This document shows, piece after piece, positions 26,257-35,723 of a DNA stretch of 64,000 nucleotides (the stretch's first letter is position 1; the number at the start of each line of letters is the position of its first letter). The notes under the pieces are model-generated. The model made no database searches. It worked only from the letters and a program-made list of their open reading frames with translations, and was not told the DNA's origin. The DNA comes from Sneathiellales bacterium (GTDB taxonomy: Bacteria > Pseudomonadota > Alphaproteobacteria > JANQFL01). The DNA lies in the NCBI GenBank assembly GCA_028277845.1, contig JANQFL010000070.1, positions 102,775-166,774 of the forward strand. The letters are read 5' to 3'. The translations under genes were made by a program, and so were the position numbers.

Positions 26257-26437
26257 ATTCTGCCGTTTTGCCGCATGTCGAACCCTATTCCCACCATGGA
26301 TCCCGTTTAGGGCGTGTTAAGTAGATTCGCGGCAAAATCGGTCGTCATGCACGCTCAGGTAGGTTTACGTATTAACCGGCTTTCCGGGCAGGCGGAATGC
26401 CTGGCCGGAATGCGCCAGTTTGGGTAAGGGGACTGTT

Positions 26438-29400
26438 GTGGTTGATTTGGCAAGAGCGCTTGTCGCATGCGCCGTCGTTGGCGGGTTACTGACATCGTGT
26501 CAGACGACGCAGAAAACGGTTTCGGTCAAACAGGCCAAGGAGATCACGGCGAAGTTCGACGACCGGACCTTTACGCCGCCACCGCGCAAGACAGAAGACA
26601 TTCATCGCCTGCTCGATGTCGCCTCCGAGAAAAACCAGAACGAACTGGTGGAACTGCGTGCCAAGGCTGATGCTTTGGCGCCGGTTGGCTCCTCTCCCGA
26701 AGCCCGTGCGGCTTCACTGCGAGACCGAGCGATTGCCGCTGGCGAACTTGGTCGTATTAGGCAGATGATCGCCGATCTTGAAGCGGCGGCGAAGGAGGAC
26801 CTCAAACCATCGCGGCTGCTGTCCGAAATCTATTACTCACTGGGGCATGCCGAGGGACACAATGGCAATCTGCGCAAAGCCGCCGACTATCGGCGGAAGG
26901 CGCTCGAGGCGCTCACCAGTTCCCGTAAGAACGTTTTGCGGCGCAACTCCCGTTATTCCGGCCTGGCGCAAATGCAGGTGCGTGTCGGCAATGTCGATGG
27001 CGCCGTCGCGAACCTGAAGAAATCGCATCAGGTATTGCGGGAAGCGAGGGATGCGGCCGACAACGCCGCAGCACGCGGCAACAACCGTCTGCGCAATATT
27101 CTTCCCATCAATGAGGCGTTGACGGTGTACGCCGAAGGTATGGTCGCCAAGGAACTGGGTGATTACCGCAAGGCGGAGGAAATCTACCGCCGTGGCCTGG
27201 AGATGGTGGAGCGGGATATCGCCAAGGACTGGCAAAGCGATTTCAAACTGTCCATCTACAATATCGGCACCGTCCGCAAGCTGATAAAGATCTCGATTCT
27301 GGAAAACCTGGCGCCCGTCCTGGCGCGCCTGGGCAAGACGGCGGAAGCCGAGGTTATGGCACGCGACGCCATCGCCACCTCGGTGGCCCGGTTCGGCGCG
27401 ACGTCGGTCTACACGGCCTCGACGTTGAATGCCTTGGTTGCGGTTCTTGTCCGCACGGGCAGGGCGGAGGAAGCGCAAAAGCTGGCTCGTCTCATTTTCG
27501 ATATCTACACGGACCTTGGTGTCGAACCTGGGGGATTCGCTCTCAACAAGGCGCGGCGCAAACTGGCCGACACCGGCGTTGCCAATGGGCAATGGCGTGA
27601 AGCGCTGATCGTCTATGAGGACATGGCGCGGGCAATTGGGGACAATGACGTTTTGCTCGACCGTCTGTATCGCTACAACCTGAACCGGGCTGTCGCGCTA
27701 TTGCAGACCGGGCAAGTAGAACAGGCGGCAACGGTCACCGGGCCGACGGCACAGCGATTGAATGGCAAACTTGGCGCCAAGCATTTCGAGTCCGCCGAAG
27801 CCCTCGGATTGCACGGTGTCGTACTGCAGCGCCAGAGTAAAACCGCCGAGGCACTCGCGGCCTTTCGCCGGTCATTCCCCGTTATCACAAAGCGTTCGCG
27901 CCAGTCCGATAACGGGAGTGGGGGCATCGGGGGCAATAAGCGTTTGCGTTTGATTTTCGAAGGCTATCTGGAAGCCCTGTCCGCCGAGACAGATGTCGCC
28001 GCCATTGAAGAATCCTTCATCGTCGCCAATACCGCGCGGTCGAAGGGCGTGCAGGAAGCCTTGTCGCGTTCCGCGGCACGGGCTGCGATCAAGGATCCGG
28101 AGCTCAGGGATTTGATCCGGCGGGAGCAGGACACGCAACACCAGATCAAGGCTTATTACGGCATTCTGTCCAACGCCATGAAGGCGGATGGACAGGCCGG
28201 CGGAGAAATCCTGGCGTTGCGGACTCAACTCGACACATTGCGTGGAGCGCGCGCGGCGTTGATGCAGGAAATCGAAACCCGATTTCCGGATTACGCCCGG
28301 CTGATCAGTCCCAAGCCTGCGACCGTCGCCGATGTGCAAAAAGTTCTGAAGCCGGGCGAATCGCTGTTGGCCACGTACGTCGCGGCGAACAAAACCTATG
28401 TTTGGGCCATTCCCAAGTCGGGCAAGGCCGCCTTCGCCGTGTCCAGCCTGTCTCGAGACGGCGTGGCGCGCGTGGTCAGGAAACTTCGCCGTGCCTTGGA
28501 CCCCAATGCGGTGACCTTGGGCGACATCCCGGCATTTGACATCGCGCTATCGCATGATCTGTACAAACAGTTGCTGGCGCCGGTCCGCACCGGCTGGCAG
28601 TCCGCCGAATCACTGCTGGTGGTTGCCAATGGCGCCCTGTCGCAACTGCCGTTCACGACACTCGTCACCAAGAAGGCGTCGCTGGCGGATGAAGCGGGCG
28701 CCTTGTTCAGTAACTACAGATCCATTGCCTGGCTGGCCCGCAGCCATGGCGTGACAGTGCTTCCGTCCGTCAGTTCACTGGTGTCGTTGCGTGCTCTGCC
28801 GGCGGCGACACCGGGACGGCGCAATTTTGTCGGTTTCGGCGATCCCTATTTCAGCGTCGAGCAGGTGCGCGACAGCGACCGCGCCGGAGCAAACAAAACC
28901 GCTTCGTTGTCCAGCCGTGGCGTCTACAAAGTGCGCGGCATGCCCGTATCTCTGCGGGCGGCGCCTCGGACCGGCAATTTGAACAGCGCGGGCATCGCGT
29001 CCTTGCCGCGATTGCCCGATACGCTGGATGAAGTGCGCGGCATCGCGGCCGCGTTGCATGCGGACAGCGAGCGGGATCTTTTCACCGGGCGGCGGGCCAA
29101 CGAATTCAGTGTGAAATCGACCGACTTGAAAGGATACAAGGTTATCGCCTTCGCCACGCACGGACTGGTTCCGGGCGACCTTGACGGGTTGGCACAACCG
29201 GCCCTGGCCTTGTCGTCACCGCAGGTCAGCGGCCATCCCGAGGAAGACGGTCTACTGACCATGGGTGAAATACTCGGTCTGAAACTGGATGCCGATTGGG
29301 TCGTGCTGTCCGCCTGCAACACGGGCGCCGGCGACGGTACGGGCGCCGAGGCCTTCAGTGGCCTTGGCCGGGCGTTTTTCTACGCCGGCACGCGGGCTCT

Positions 29401-29632
29401 TTTGCTCAGCAACTGGCCGGTCGAAACGAACAGTGCCCGTGCCCTGACAACGGACCTGTTCCGGCGCCAAGCCGACGACCCGTCACTCGGCCGCGCAGCG
29501 GCCATGCGGCAGGCCATGCTCGCGTTGATCGACGGGAGGGGCTATGTCGACGAAACGACGGACACCATCCTGTTTTCATATGCCCACCCGATCTTCTGGG
29601 CGCCGTTTTCGTTGGTGGGAGACAGCGGATGA
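26438..29632 (+). CDS. TPR-CHAT lipoprotein, predicted caspase-like protease
   Basis: A 1064-residue protein. The GTG at 26438 is preceded by AAGGGG at seven bases and gives a lipoprotein signal with lipobox LTSC followed by Gln, which suggests outer-membrane anchoring. Residues about 60-500 are helical repeats of TPR type (YSLGHAEGHNGNLRKAADYR, GMVAKELGDYRKAEEIYRRG). The C-terminal 350 residues are a CHAT domain with the catalytic His in VIAFATHGL and Cys in VVLSACNTGAGDG, plus the ending FWAPFSLVGD. CHAT proteases are caspase relatives. The stop overlaps the next gene by ATGA, and an adenylate cyclase follows, so the protease probably acts in a shared envelope-signalling unit. Its target is unknown. 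Confidence 0.92.
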   Translation: MVDLARALVACAVVGGLLTSCQTTQKTVSVKQAKEITAKFDDRTFTPPPRKTEDIHRLLDVASEKNQNELVELRAKADALAPVGSSPEARAASLRDRAIAAGELGRIRQMIADLEAAAKEDLKPSRLLSEIYYSLGHAEGHNGNLRKAADYRRKALEALTSSRKNVLRRNSRYSGLAQMQVRVGNVDGAVANLKKSHQVLREARDAADNAAARGNNRLRNILPINEALTVYAEGMVAKELGDYRKAEEIYRRGLEMVERDIAKDWQSDFKLSIYNIGTVRKLIKISILENLAPVLARLGKTAEAEVMARDAIATSVARFGATSVYTASTLNALVAVLVRTGRAEEAQKLARLIFDIYTDLGVEPGGFALNKARRKLADTGVANGQWREALIVYEDMARAIGDNDVLLDRLYRYNLNRAVALLQTGQVEQAATVTGPTAQRLNGKLGAKHFESAEALGLHGVVLQRQSKTAEALAAFRRSFPVITKRSRQSDNGSGGIGGNKRLRLIFEGYLEALSAETDVAAIEESFIVANTARSKGVQEALSRSAARAAIKDPELRDLIRREQDTQHQIKAYYGILSNAMKADGQAGGEILALRTQLDTLRGARAALMQEIETRFPDYARLISPKPATVADVQKVLKPGESLLATYVAANKTYVWAIPKSGKAAFAVSSLSRDGVARVVRKLRRALDPNAVTLGDIPAFDIALSHDLYKQLLAPVRTGWQSAESLLVVANGALSQLPFTTLVTKKASLADEAGALFSNYRSIAWLARSHGVTVLPSVSSLVSLRALPAATPGRRNFVGFGDPYFSVEQVRDSDRAGANKTASLSSRGVYKVRGMPVSLRAAPRTGNLNSAGIASLPRLPDTLDEVRGIAAALHADSERDLFTGRRANEFSVKSTDLKGYKVIAFATHGLVPGDLDGLAQPALALSSPQVSGHPEEDGLLTMGEILGLKLDADWVVLSACNTGAGDGTGAEAFSGLGRAFFYAGTRALLLSNWPVETNSARALTTDLFRRQADDPSLGRAAAMRQAMLALIDGRGYVDETTDTILFSYAHPIFWAPFSLVGDSG

Positions 29633-30282
29633 TCGCGATTCGCAACGTTCGCAGGACACTGTATGCGGCGGTTTTCATCGTGTCGCCCGCCTTGGCCGAG
29701 CCGGCCGCAATTGTCGAGGAGATCAATCACGATCGCCCGGACGTCCAGTTCATGGACATGCTTGACCAGGGCGTGGTGATCGAACTGGCCGGCGGACAAT
29801 CCCTTGTGCTGGGTTATATGTCATCGTGCATCCGCGAGAGTATTCATGGCGGTACCGTCACCATCGGTGCACGGCAAAGTTCCGTGGCGGGCGGGTCGGT
29901 CGAGCGGATCGAAGTTCAATGCGACACCGGTAATGTTCTCTCGGATCCAGGCCGGAAGAAGGAAGCGGCGGCCGTCGTGTTCCGCCGTCCTTTGAAACGC
30001 GATGGGCAAAACGAACAACCGCGCGTGACATCCCACGGGTTGAGCCCGCTGGTCCACATCGAAACGAAGGCGACAGAAGTCAGCATCGCCCGGCTGGACG
30101 CCGACGAGGATACCATCCGTGTGCCGGTGACCGGTCACATTGCAGACCTGTCGACACATGGCGTCAGTCTTTCTGCCGGCGGTGTCTACCGTGCCGACAC
30201 CGGTGAGCAATCGGTTGTTTTCCAGGTTTCCGACAATGCCCGGCCGCAGGCTCCGCTATTGAGCCGCCTGGTGCGGTTCTAG
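29629..30282 (+). CDS. Small secreted FecR-like protein
   Basis: A 217-residue protein with an N-terminal signal peptide (about residues 1-22, ending SPALA before EPAA). The segment GVVIELAGGQSLVLGYMSSC and the following TIHG-type strands resemble the FecR-like beta domain that is often found beside CHAT and CHASE2 proteins. It has two Cys residues spaced for a disulfide in the periplasm. It overlaps the CHAT gene and precedes the cyclase by 12 bases, so the three are one operon. Its role may be to link the protease and the CHASE2 sensor; this is inference. Confidence 0.75.
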   Translation: MIAIRNVRRTLYAAVFIVSPALAEPAAIVEEINHDRPDVQFMDMLDQGVVIELAGGQSLVLGYMSSCIRESIHGGTVTIGARQSSVAGGSVERIEVQCDTGNVLSDPGRKKEAAAVVFRRPLKRDGQNEQPRVTSHGLSPLVHIETKATEVSIARLDADEDTIRVPVTGHIADLSTHGVSLSAGGVYRADTGEQSVVFQVSDNARPQAPLLSRLVRF

Positions 30283-30294
30283 AAGTCACGTCAC

Positions 30295-32418
30295 ATGGCC
30301 GGCAAGAACTGGAACACGCGGTCCCGTGACCTGGTGATCGCCTGTGGTGTGGTTCTTCTCGTCGTCGGCATTTTATCTCAGCCGCTGTTTCAGGGCCTGA
30401 ACCGTCTGGATGTCGACGTGCTCCGGGGCTTGCAGGCGCATGTTTGGCCGTCCGCTGCCATGCCGGACTCGCCGGTTGTCGTGGTCGCCATTGATGAGCA
30501 GACCCACGCGTCGGCACCCTTCAGCGGTCTGCCGAAGGTCATGTGGACGCCGCAGATCGCCGCCGTACAGGATGCGGTCCTGGGTGGTGGCGCCGCCGTC
30601 TTCGGATGGGATGTGATCCTGCCCACATCGGCTTCGGCGTATGTGGCGGACCGGCAATACGACCGGCCGTTGCTGCGCAGCCTGGCCGTATCGGCGCGGT
30701 CCGGGCGTGTGGTGCTCGGTGATGCACAGATCGGTTCCGAGAAAATTGCGCCTCATCGCGCCTTGTCGCTGGCGGTCCGTGGCGCCGCCAACATCCGACC
30801 GCTCAGCATTGTCGTCGACGACCAGGGTATCGCCCGCGAAGTGCCACTAATGGTGGCGCATGCACTTCCTGACGGCGGAACCGGGCCGGTGCCATCCATG
30901 TCCCTGGAGCTTGCATCCCGCGCCATGGGTGCCGCTCCGGCTGTGCGGCCGGACGGCACGGTGGCGGTGGGGGATCGTGTCCTTTCGGGATCTCAAGACA
31001 ACCCTCTGTTGGTCAACTTTCGTGGCGGCACGAACACCATTCCCACTTACTCGTTCGCCGATCTCCATGCCTGCGCGCGGTCCGGCAATGCGGACTATTT
31101 CCGGCACAATTTTAACGGCAAGGTCGTGCTGTTCGGTCTCGTCCTGGACATCGAAGATCGCAAGCTGACCTCGAACCGGTTTGCCGGAGAACCGGACGTC
31201 ACGGGTAATGTACGCCCGTGTATCGGGCAGGCGAGCGCCACGGCGGAACCGGTGGCTCGAACGACGACACCGGGCGTCTACCTTCACGCCATGGCCGTAC
31301 GCAATATCATGGAAGACTCCGCCCTGGTCCGGCCGTCCGCGGCAAGCCGCTTTCTTGCCACCGTACCCTTGCCCCTGATCGGCGCTTTGTTGTTTGCGTT
31401 GCTTGGTCCCGTTACGGCCCTCTTATGCACGGCAGTCGCCGTGATGGCGTGGACCGGCCTCGCCGGTTGGGCCTTCGACCAGGCGCTCGTCATGCCGTTT
31501 CTGACGTCGCTGGTCGGTTGTGTCGCGTCGGCGGTTCTAATGGTGGCATACCGCTTCCTCGTCGCCGACAAGGATAGACGGTTCCTGGCCCGGGCGTTTT
31601 CCTCCTATGTCTCGCCGAACGTTGTGAAGGAGATCGTGGCGAATCCCGACGGGCTCAAATTGGGCGGGGAACGGCGGGAATGCACGTTCGTCTTCACGGA
31701 TCTGGCGGACTACACGTCCCTTGTGGAGAAGTCCGATCCGGAGCGGCTGCTGCCGGTACTCAATGCCTACATGGACGGTATGATCTCCATTGCCTTCAAA
31801 CATCAGGGCACGGTTGACAAGATGATCGGTGACGCACTGGTGATCATGTTCTCGGCGCCGGTCCGCCAGGACGACCATGCCGACCGTGCCGTCGCCTGCG
31901 CTCTGGAGATGCTGGATTTCGCACGTGATTTTGCGGCGCGGCAACGGAGCGCCGGGATGCCGTTCGGCGATACGCGCATTGGCGTCAACACCGGCCACGC
32001 CATGGTCGGAAATTTCGGCGGCAATACGTTGTTCGACTACACGGCTCAGGGTGACGCCGTGAACGTGGCCGCGCGGCTCGAGAGCGTCAACAAGGCACTG
32101 GGAACCAACATCTGTGTCAGTGGCGATACGGTCGCCAGGTGCCTGTCCTTTTTCGGCCGGCCTGTCGGGGTTCTGTATCTCAAGGGCAAGGATCAGGGCA
32201 CGGAAGCGTTTGAACCCGTCCGCGTCGAGTCACACGATCGCGACTGGTACAAATCCTACTTGCGCGCCTACGACGCCATGAAGTCCGGCGACACTTCCGC
32301 GGCTGACCGGTTTTCCCGGCTCAGAGAGAGTTATCCGGACGATCCCGTGGTCGTCATGCATGCCGACCGGTTGAACCGGGGCGAAGAGAAAGCCGACGTC
32401 AGGCTGAGTGATAAATAG
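30295..32418 (+). CDS. CHASE2-domain class III adenylate cyclase
   Basis: A 707-residue membrane cyclase. A first helix (about residues 14-31) leads into a periplasmic CHASE2 domain (VVVVAIDEQTHASAPF through the MAVRNIMED segment, to about 345). Three helices follow at about 360-430, then a cytosolic class III cyclase domain from about 460. Catalytic features are intact: the metal Asp residues in FVFTDLADYTS and KMIGDALVIMF, and the Asn and Arg in QGDAVNVAARLE. The Lys before MIGD is consistent with ATP rather than GTP. It should make cAMP in response to a periplasmic signal, probably tied to the CHAT and FecR-like proteins before it. Confidence 0.93.
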   Translation: MAGKNWNTRSRDLVIACGVVLLVVGILSQPLFQGLNRLDVDVLRGLQAHVWPSAAMPDSPVVVVAIDEQTHASAPFSGLPKVMWTPQIAAVQDAVLGGGAAVFGWDVILPTSASAYVADRQYDRPLLRSLAVSARSGRVVLGDAQIGSEKIAPHRALSLAVRGAANIRPLSIVVDDQGIAREVPLMVAHALPDGGTGPVPSMSLELASRAMGAAPAVRPDGTVAVGDRVLSGSQDNPLLVNFRGGTNTIPTYSFADLHACARSGNADYFRHNFNGKVVLFGLVLDIEDRKLTSNRFAGEPDVTGNVRPCIGQASATAEPVARTTTPGVYLHAMAVRNIMEDSALVRPSAASRFLATVPLPLIGALLFALLGPVTALLCTAVAVMAWTGLAGWAFDQALVMPFLTSLVGCVASAVLMVAYRFLVADKDRRFLARAFSSYVSPNVVKEIVANPDGLKLGGERRECTFVFTDLADYTSLVEKSDPERLLPVLNAYMDGMISIAFKHQGTVDKMIGDALVIMFSAPVRQDDHADRAVACALEMLDFARDFAARQRSAGMPFGDTRIGVNTGHAMVGNFGGNTLFDYTAQGDAVNVAARLESVNKALGTNICVSGDTVARCLSFFGRPVGVLYLKGKDQGTEAFEPVRVESHDRDWYKSYLRAYDAMKSGDTSAADRFSRLRESYPDDPVVVMHADRLNRGEEKADVRLSDK

Positions 32419-32524
32419 TCACACCCCGTTCGAGTTTGATATTCAAAATAATAATATCCAACTTATAAAAATAATCGAAATCTAATTGCTGTCTCCCGCC
32501 GCCCGTCGCTACGGTGGTACCGAA

Positions 32525-32542
32525 GGTGATCCTGAGATCACC
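32525..32542. repeat. Short perfect inverted repeat upstream of the ABC operon
   Basis: GGTGATC and GATCACC face each other across a four-base CTGA loop, 64 bases before the binding-protein start. It lies just downstream of a very AT-rich stretch (about 32429-32487) that probably holds the promoter. It has no T-run, so a protein-binding site or a 5' leader hairpin is more likely than a terminator. Which protein would bind it is unknown. Confidence 0.45.
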
Positions 32543-32605
32543 CGAGGGTTACGCTGGGATTCCTGGCAAATGTCAGGTTTCCGTGGCCAATGCGGGGAGA
32601 CACCA

Positions 32606-33451
32606 ATGAGAAAAGAACTTCGAATGTTTGCTTTGACCGTGGCGTCGGCGGTGTTTCTGTCCGCAGCCGCATCGGCCCAGGACGGTCCGCTCAAGGTTGC
32701 GTTGGACGGCACGTTCGCGCCGCACGCCATGCCGAAACTGGGCGGCGGCGTCGAGGGTTTCAATGTCGACTTGGCCAACGAAATCGGCCGCCGCCTGAAA
32801 CGCAAAATGGACATCACGGCGGCACAATGGTCCGGATTGCTACCGGCGCTGCAGGCCGGCACCTATGACTTCATCGTCGCGCCGACCACGGTGACCGAGG
32901 AACGCTCGAAGAACCTGTTGTTCACGGAAGGCTACCTCAACACCGACTATCAGTTCCTGGTTAAGAAGGGCACACAGGACATCGCCGATCTGACCGGCTT
33001 CAAGGGCAAGGTCATCGCCGTCAACAAGGGTTCGTCCTACGACCGCTGGGCCCGCTCGTTGACCGACAAGATCGGTTGGGAAGTGGTATCCTATGGCACC
33101 AACACCGACGCGGTACAGGCCGTGTTGTCGGGCCGCGCCTTCGCCAACGTGGCCGGCAATACCGTCGTCGCCTGGGCCGCGAAGAAGAACCCGCGGCTGC
33201 AGCTCTCCTACCTGCATTCCACGGGCCGGGTCTTCGCCATGCCGTTCCGCAAGGACGACTTCGCCATGCGCAATAAGGTCGAAGCCGTCATCGAATGCAT
33301 GAAACAGGACGGCACCATCGCCGGTCTGTCCAGGAAGTGGTTCGGCGTCGAACCGGCTGCCGATTCGGCGGCGAAGACGGTTTATGCCGGCTACGGCGTG
33401 CCCGGCCTGCGCGGCCACCAGGATGACGGCCATGCCGTGAACTGCCAGTAG
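32606..33451 (+). CDS. ABC transporter periplasmic substrate-binding protein, polar amino acid type
   Basis: A 281-residue solute-binding protein of the SBP_bac_3 family. The signal peptide is about residues 1-23, ending ASAQ. Diagnostic features are VEGFNVDLANEIGRRL, YDFIVAPTTVTEERSK, LTGFKGKVIAVNKGSSYDRW and a final CMKQDGTIAGLSRKWFG. It is followed by an ATPase and two permeases of the matching family. The downstream hydantoinase and carbamoylase genes suggest that the ligand could be a hydantoin, a carbamoyl amino acid or another ureide rather than a plain amino acid. GGGGAGA precedes ATG 32606. Confidence 0.92.
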   Translation: MRKELRMFALTVASAVFLSAAASAQDGPLKVALDGTFAPHAMPKLGGGVEGFNVDLANEIGRRLKRKMDITAAQWSGLLPALQAGTYDFIVAPTTVTEERSKNLLFTEGYLNTDYQFLVKKGTQDIADLTGFKGKVIAVNKGSSYDRWARSLTDKIGWEVVSYGTNTDAVQAVLSGRAFANVAGNTVVAWAAKKNPRLQLSYLHSTGRVFAMPFRKDDFAMRNKVEAVIECMKQDGTIAGLSRKWFGVEPAADSAAKTVYAGYGVPGLRGHQDDGHAVNCQ

Positions 33452-33466
33452 GCTCCGTGGCAGTTC

Positions 33467-33495
33467 TGCGCCGGACCGGGTTTCGGTCCGGCGCA
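33467..33495 (+). terminator. Strong intercistronic hairpin after the binding-protein gene
   Basis: A perfect 12-bp stem, TGCGCCGGACCG against CGGTCCGGCGCA, with a five-base GGTTT loop, begins 15 bases after the stop of the binding-protein gene. No T-run follows, so it is not a textbook terminator. Hairpins in this position in ABC operons commonly protect the upstream message or reduce read-through, keeping the binding protein in excess over the membrane parts. Confidence 0.7.
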
Positions 33496-33537
33496 TCTCC
33501 TATCGTCAGATACACAACCGCCGGGGAGTAGCGTTAT

Positions 33538-34329
33538 ATGGACGGGTCCGTTTCATCGGTGCCGCGTTCTTTGCCTTCGGACGCCGGTCGGCCCGCCGAG
33601 GCCGTTCTCCAGATCTCCGACCTTCACATGGCGTTCGGCGACCTCGAGGTTCTCAAGGGCATCGACCTGTCCGTCGCGGAACAGGAACTGGTGTTCATCA
33701 TCGGGCCATCCGGGTCCGGCAAGAGCACTTTGCTACGCTGCTGCAACCGGCTGGAGGAGCCGAACAAGGGCACCATCATTGTCGACGGCGAGGAGATCAC
33801 GGCGCCCAAGGCCAATCTGAACAAACTGCGCCAGCGTATCGGCATGGTCTTTCAGTCGTTCAATCTGTATCCCCATCTGACGGCCCAGGCCAATGTGACA
33901 CTGGCCCTGCGCAAAGTGGCCGGAAAATCCCGTATCGAGGCCCGCGAGATCGCCTTGGCGGCATTGGACCGGGTGGGCTTGAGCGACAAATCCGACAGTT
34001 ATCCCAATGAACTCTCCGGCGGCCAGCAGCAACGGGTCGCCATCGCCCGCAGTCTGGCATTGCAGCCCCGGGTCATGCTGTTCGACGAGCCGACCAGCGC
34101 GCTGGATCCGGAACTGGTCGGCGACGTCCTCAACGTCATGCAGGACATGAAGGAAGGCGGCATGACCATGCTGGTCGTCAGCCACGAAATGCGGTTCGCC
34201 ATGAATGCGGCCGACCAGGTCGTGTTTATGGATCGCGGCGTCATTGTCGAACAGGGCACACCGGACCGGATTTTCAAGCATCCGGAACATCAGCGTACCC
34301 GGGACTTCCTGGGCAAAGTCGCCCATTAG
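33538..34329 (+). CDS. ABC transporter ATP-binding protein, polar amino acid type
   Basis: A 263-residue GlnQ/HisP-type ATPase. Walker A is GPSGSGKST, the signature motif is [15 protein letters not shown], Walker B is [14 protein letters not shown], and the switch His is in VVSHEM. It has a longer N-terminus (about 25 residues) than typical GlnQ. It energises the two permeases immediately downstream (gaps of 17 and -1 bases). Confidence 0.95.
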   Translation: MDGSVSSVPRSLPSDAGRPAEAVLQISDLHMAFGDLEVLKGIDLSVAEQELVFIIGPSGSGKSTLLRCCNRLEEPNKGTIIVDGEEITAPKANLNKLRQRIGMVFQSFNLYPHLTAQANVTLALRKVAGKSRIEAREIALAALDRVGLSDKSDSYPNELSGGQQQRVAIARSLALQPRVMLFDEPTSALDPELVGDVLNVMQDMKEGGMTMLVVSHEMRFAMNAADQVVFMDRGVIVEQGTPDRIFKHPEHQRTRDFLGKVAH

Positions 34330-34346
34330 CCGACGCCGGTGATGCC

Positions 34347-35030
34347 GTGACGCCCTGGGAACGTTTCGTCGACGCCTTTTTTAACCGCGAGGTTATCGTC
34401 CAGTACCTGCCGGCGATCGGCAAGGGGGTGGTTGTGACCATCGAGTTGGCGGTCCTCGTTGTCATCAGCGGCATCGCACTCGGTTTCCTGCTGGTCGTTT
34501 TGCGCGCGTACCGCGTCGCACCGGTCAATGCCGTCATCGTCGTATTTGTCGACGTGTTCCGCGCGCTGCCGCCTTTGGTTCTCATCCTGTTACTTTATTT
34601 CGGACTGCCCAACATCGACGTCACCCTCAGCGGGTTCGCCGTGGTTTGGTTGACCTTGACGCTGGTGCTCGGCGCGTTCGCCGAGGAAATCTTCTGGGCG
34701 GGTGTCTTGTCGGTCGAGAAGGGGCAGTGGCAGGCCGCCCGCTCAACCGGGCTTGGGTTCGGCCAGACGCTGTTCTACGTGATCCTGCCCCAGGCGGTCC
34801 GCATGACTGTGCCGCCGCTGACCAACCGGACCATCGCCATCACCAAGAACACGGCCCTCGGAACCGTGGTCGGCGTGGGCGAGATCCTCAATCAGGCAAC
34901 GACGGCGCAATCGTTTTCGGGCAATGCCTCTCCGCTGACCGTGGCCGCCATCGCGTTTCTGTTGATATTCGTGCCCGTGGTTTATGCCGGACGCTGGATC
35001 GAAACCCGGTTCGCCTGGAGGAAAGGCTGA
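34347..35030 (+). CDS. ABC transporter permease 1, polar amino acid type
   Basis: A 227-residue inner-membrane permease of the HisM/GlnP type, starting at GTG. It has about five membrane helices, the FRALPPLVLILLLYFGLP segment and the EAA-type coupling loop (EIFWAGVLSVEKGQWQAARS TGLGFGQ region) that contacts the ATPase. The stop overlaps the start of the second permease (TGATG), so the two are translationally coupled and form a heterodimer. Confidence 0.93.
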   Translation: MTPWERFVDAFFNREVIVQYLPAIGKGVVVTIELAVLVVISGIALGFLLVVLRAYRVAPVNAVIVVFVDVFRALPPLVLILLLYFGLPNIDVTLSGFAVVWLTLTLVLGAFAEEIFWAGVLSVEKGQWQAARSTGLGFGQTLFYVILPQAVRMTVPPLTNRTIAITKNTALGTVVGVGEILNQATTAQSFSGNASPLTVAAIAFLLIFVPVVYAGRWIETRFAWRKG

Positions 35031-35695
35031 TGCAGGCGCTGATCGACCAGTTCTTCAACGTGCAGATCATGGCCGATGCATGGCCGACGGTGTGGCGGGG
35101 CCTGATGATGACCGTTCTGTTGTGTATCGCCGTTATTCCTCTGGGGCTGCTGGGTGGGTTGCTGGTTGCCATGGCCAATACCGCGCCATGGCGCTGGCTG
35201 CGTTGGACGGTGGTCGTCTACGTCGACATCTTCCGCGCCATTCCGCCGCTGGTCCTGCTCATATTCATTTACGCCGGGCTGCCCTTCGCCGGTATTCGCC
35301 TAAGTCCGTTCGCGGCCGTGTCGATCGCGTTTCTGCTGAACAACTCGGCCTACTACGGCGAAATCTACCGGGCGGGCATCGAAAGCATCGGCAAAGGGCA
35401 AATGGAAGCAGCCCGGTCGACGGGGCTTTCCGGTTTGCAGGCCATGACCTATGTGATCCTGCCGCAAGCGGTACGCAACGTCCTGCCCGACCTGCTGTCC
35501 AACACAATCGAGGTGGTCAAGTTGACGTCGCTGGCCAGTGTCGTCGCGTTGCCCGAGCTTCTATACTCGGCCGATATGGCGCGTTCCATTACATACAACG
35601 CATCGCCGATCGTCATGGCGGCGTTGATTTACCTGGCCATATTGTGGCCGGTCGTGCGCTTTCTCAGCCGGCTCGAACGCCGAATGGGCGCTTGA
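35030..35695 (+). CDS. ABC transporter permease 2, polar amino acid type
   Basis: A 221-residue permease homologous to the one before it, with FRAIPPLVLLIFIYAGLP and the coupling loop YRAGIESIGKGQMEAARSTG. I set the start at the ATG overlapping the previous stop, since upstream sequence in this frame lies within the previous gene and is not membrane-like. The pair completes the importer that begins at 32606. Confidence 0.93.
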   Translation: MQALIDQFFNVQIMADAWPTVWRGLMMTVLLCIAVIPLGLLGGLLVAMANTAPWRWLRWTVVVYVDIFRAIPPLVLLIFIYAGLPFAGIRLSPFAAVSIAFLLNNSAYYGEIYRAGIESIGKGQMEAARSTGLSGLQAMTYVILPQAVRNVLPDLLSNTIEVVKLTSLASVVALPELLYSADMARSITYNASPIVMAALIYLAILWPVVRFLSRLERRMGA

Positions 35696-35723
35696 CCACT
35701 ATGAGCGTAAGTAGGATTTCGAA

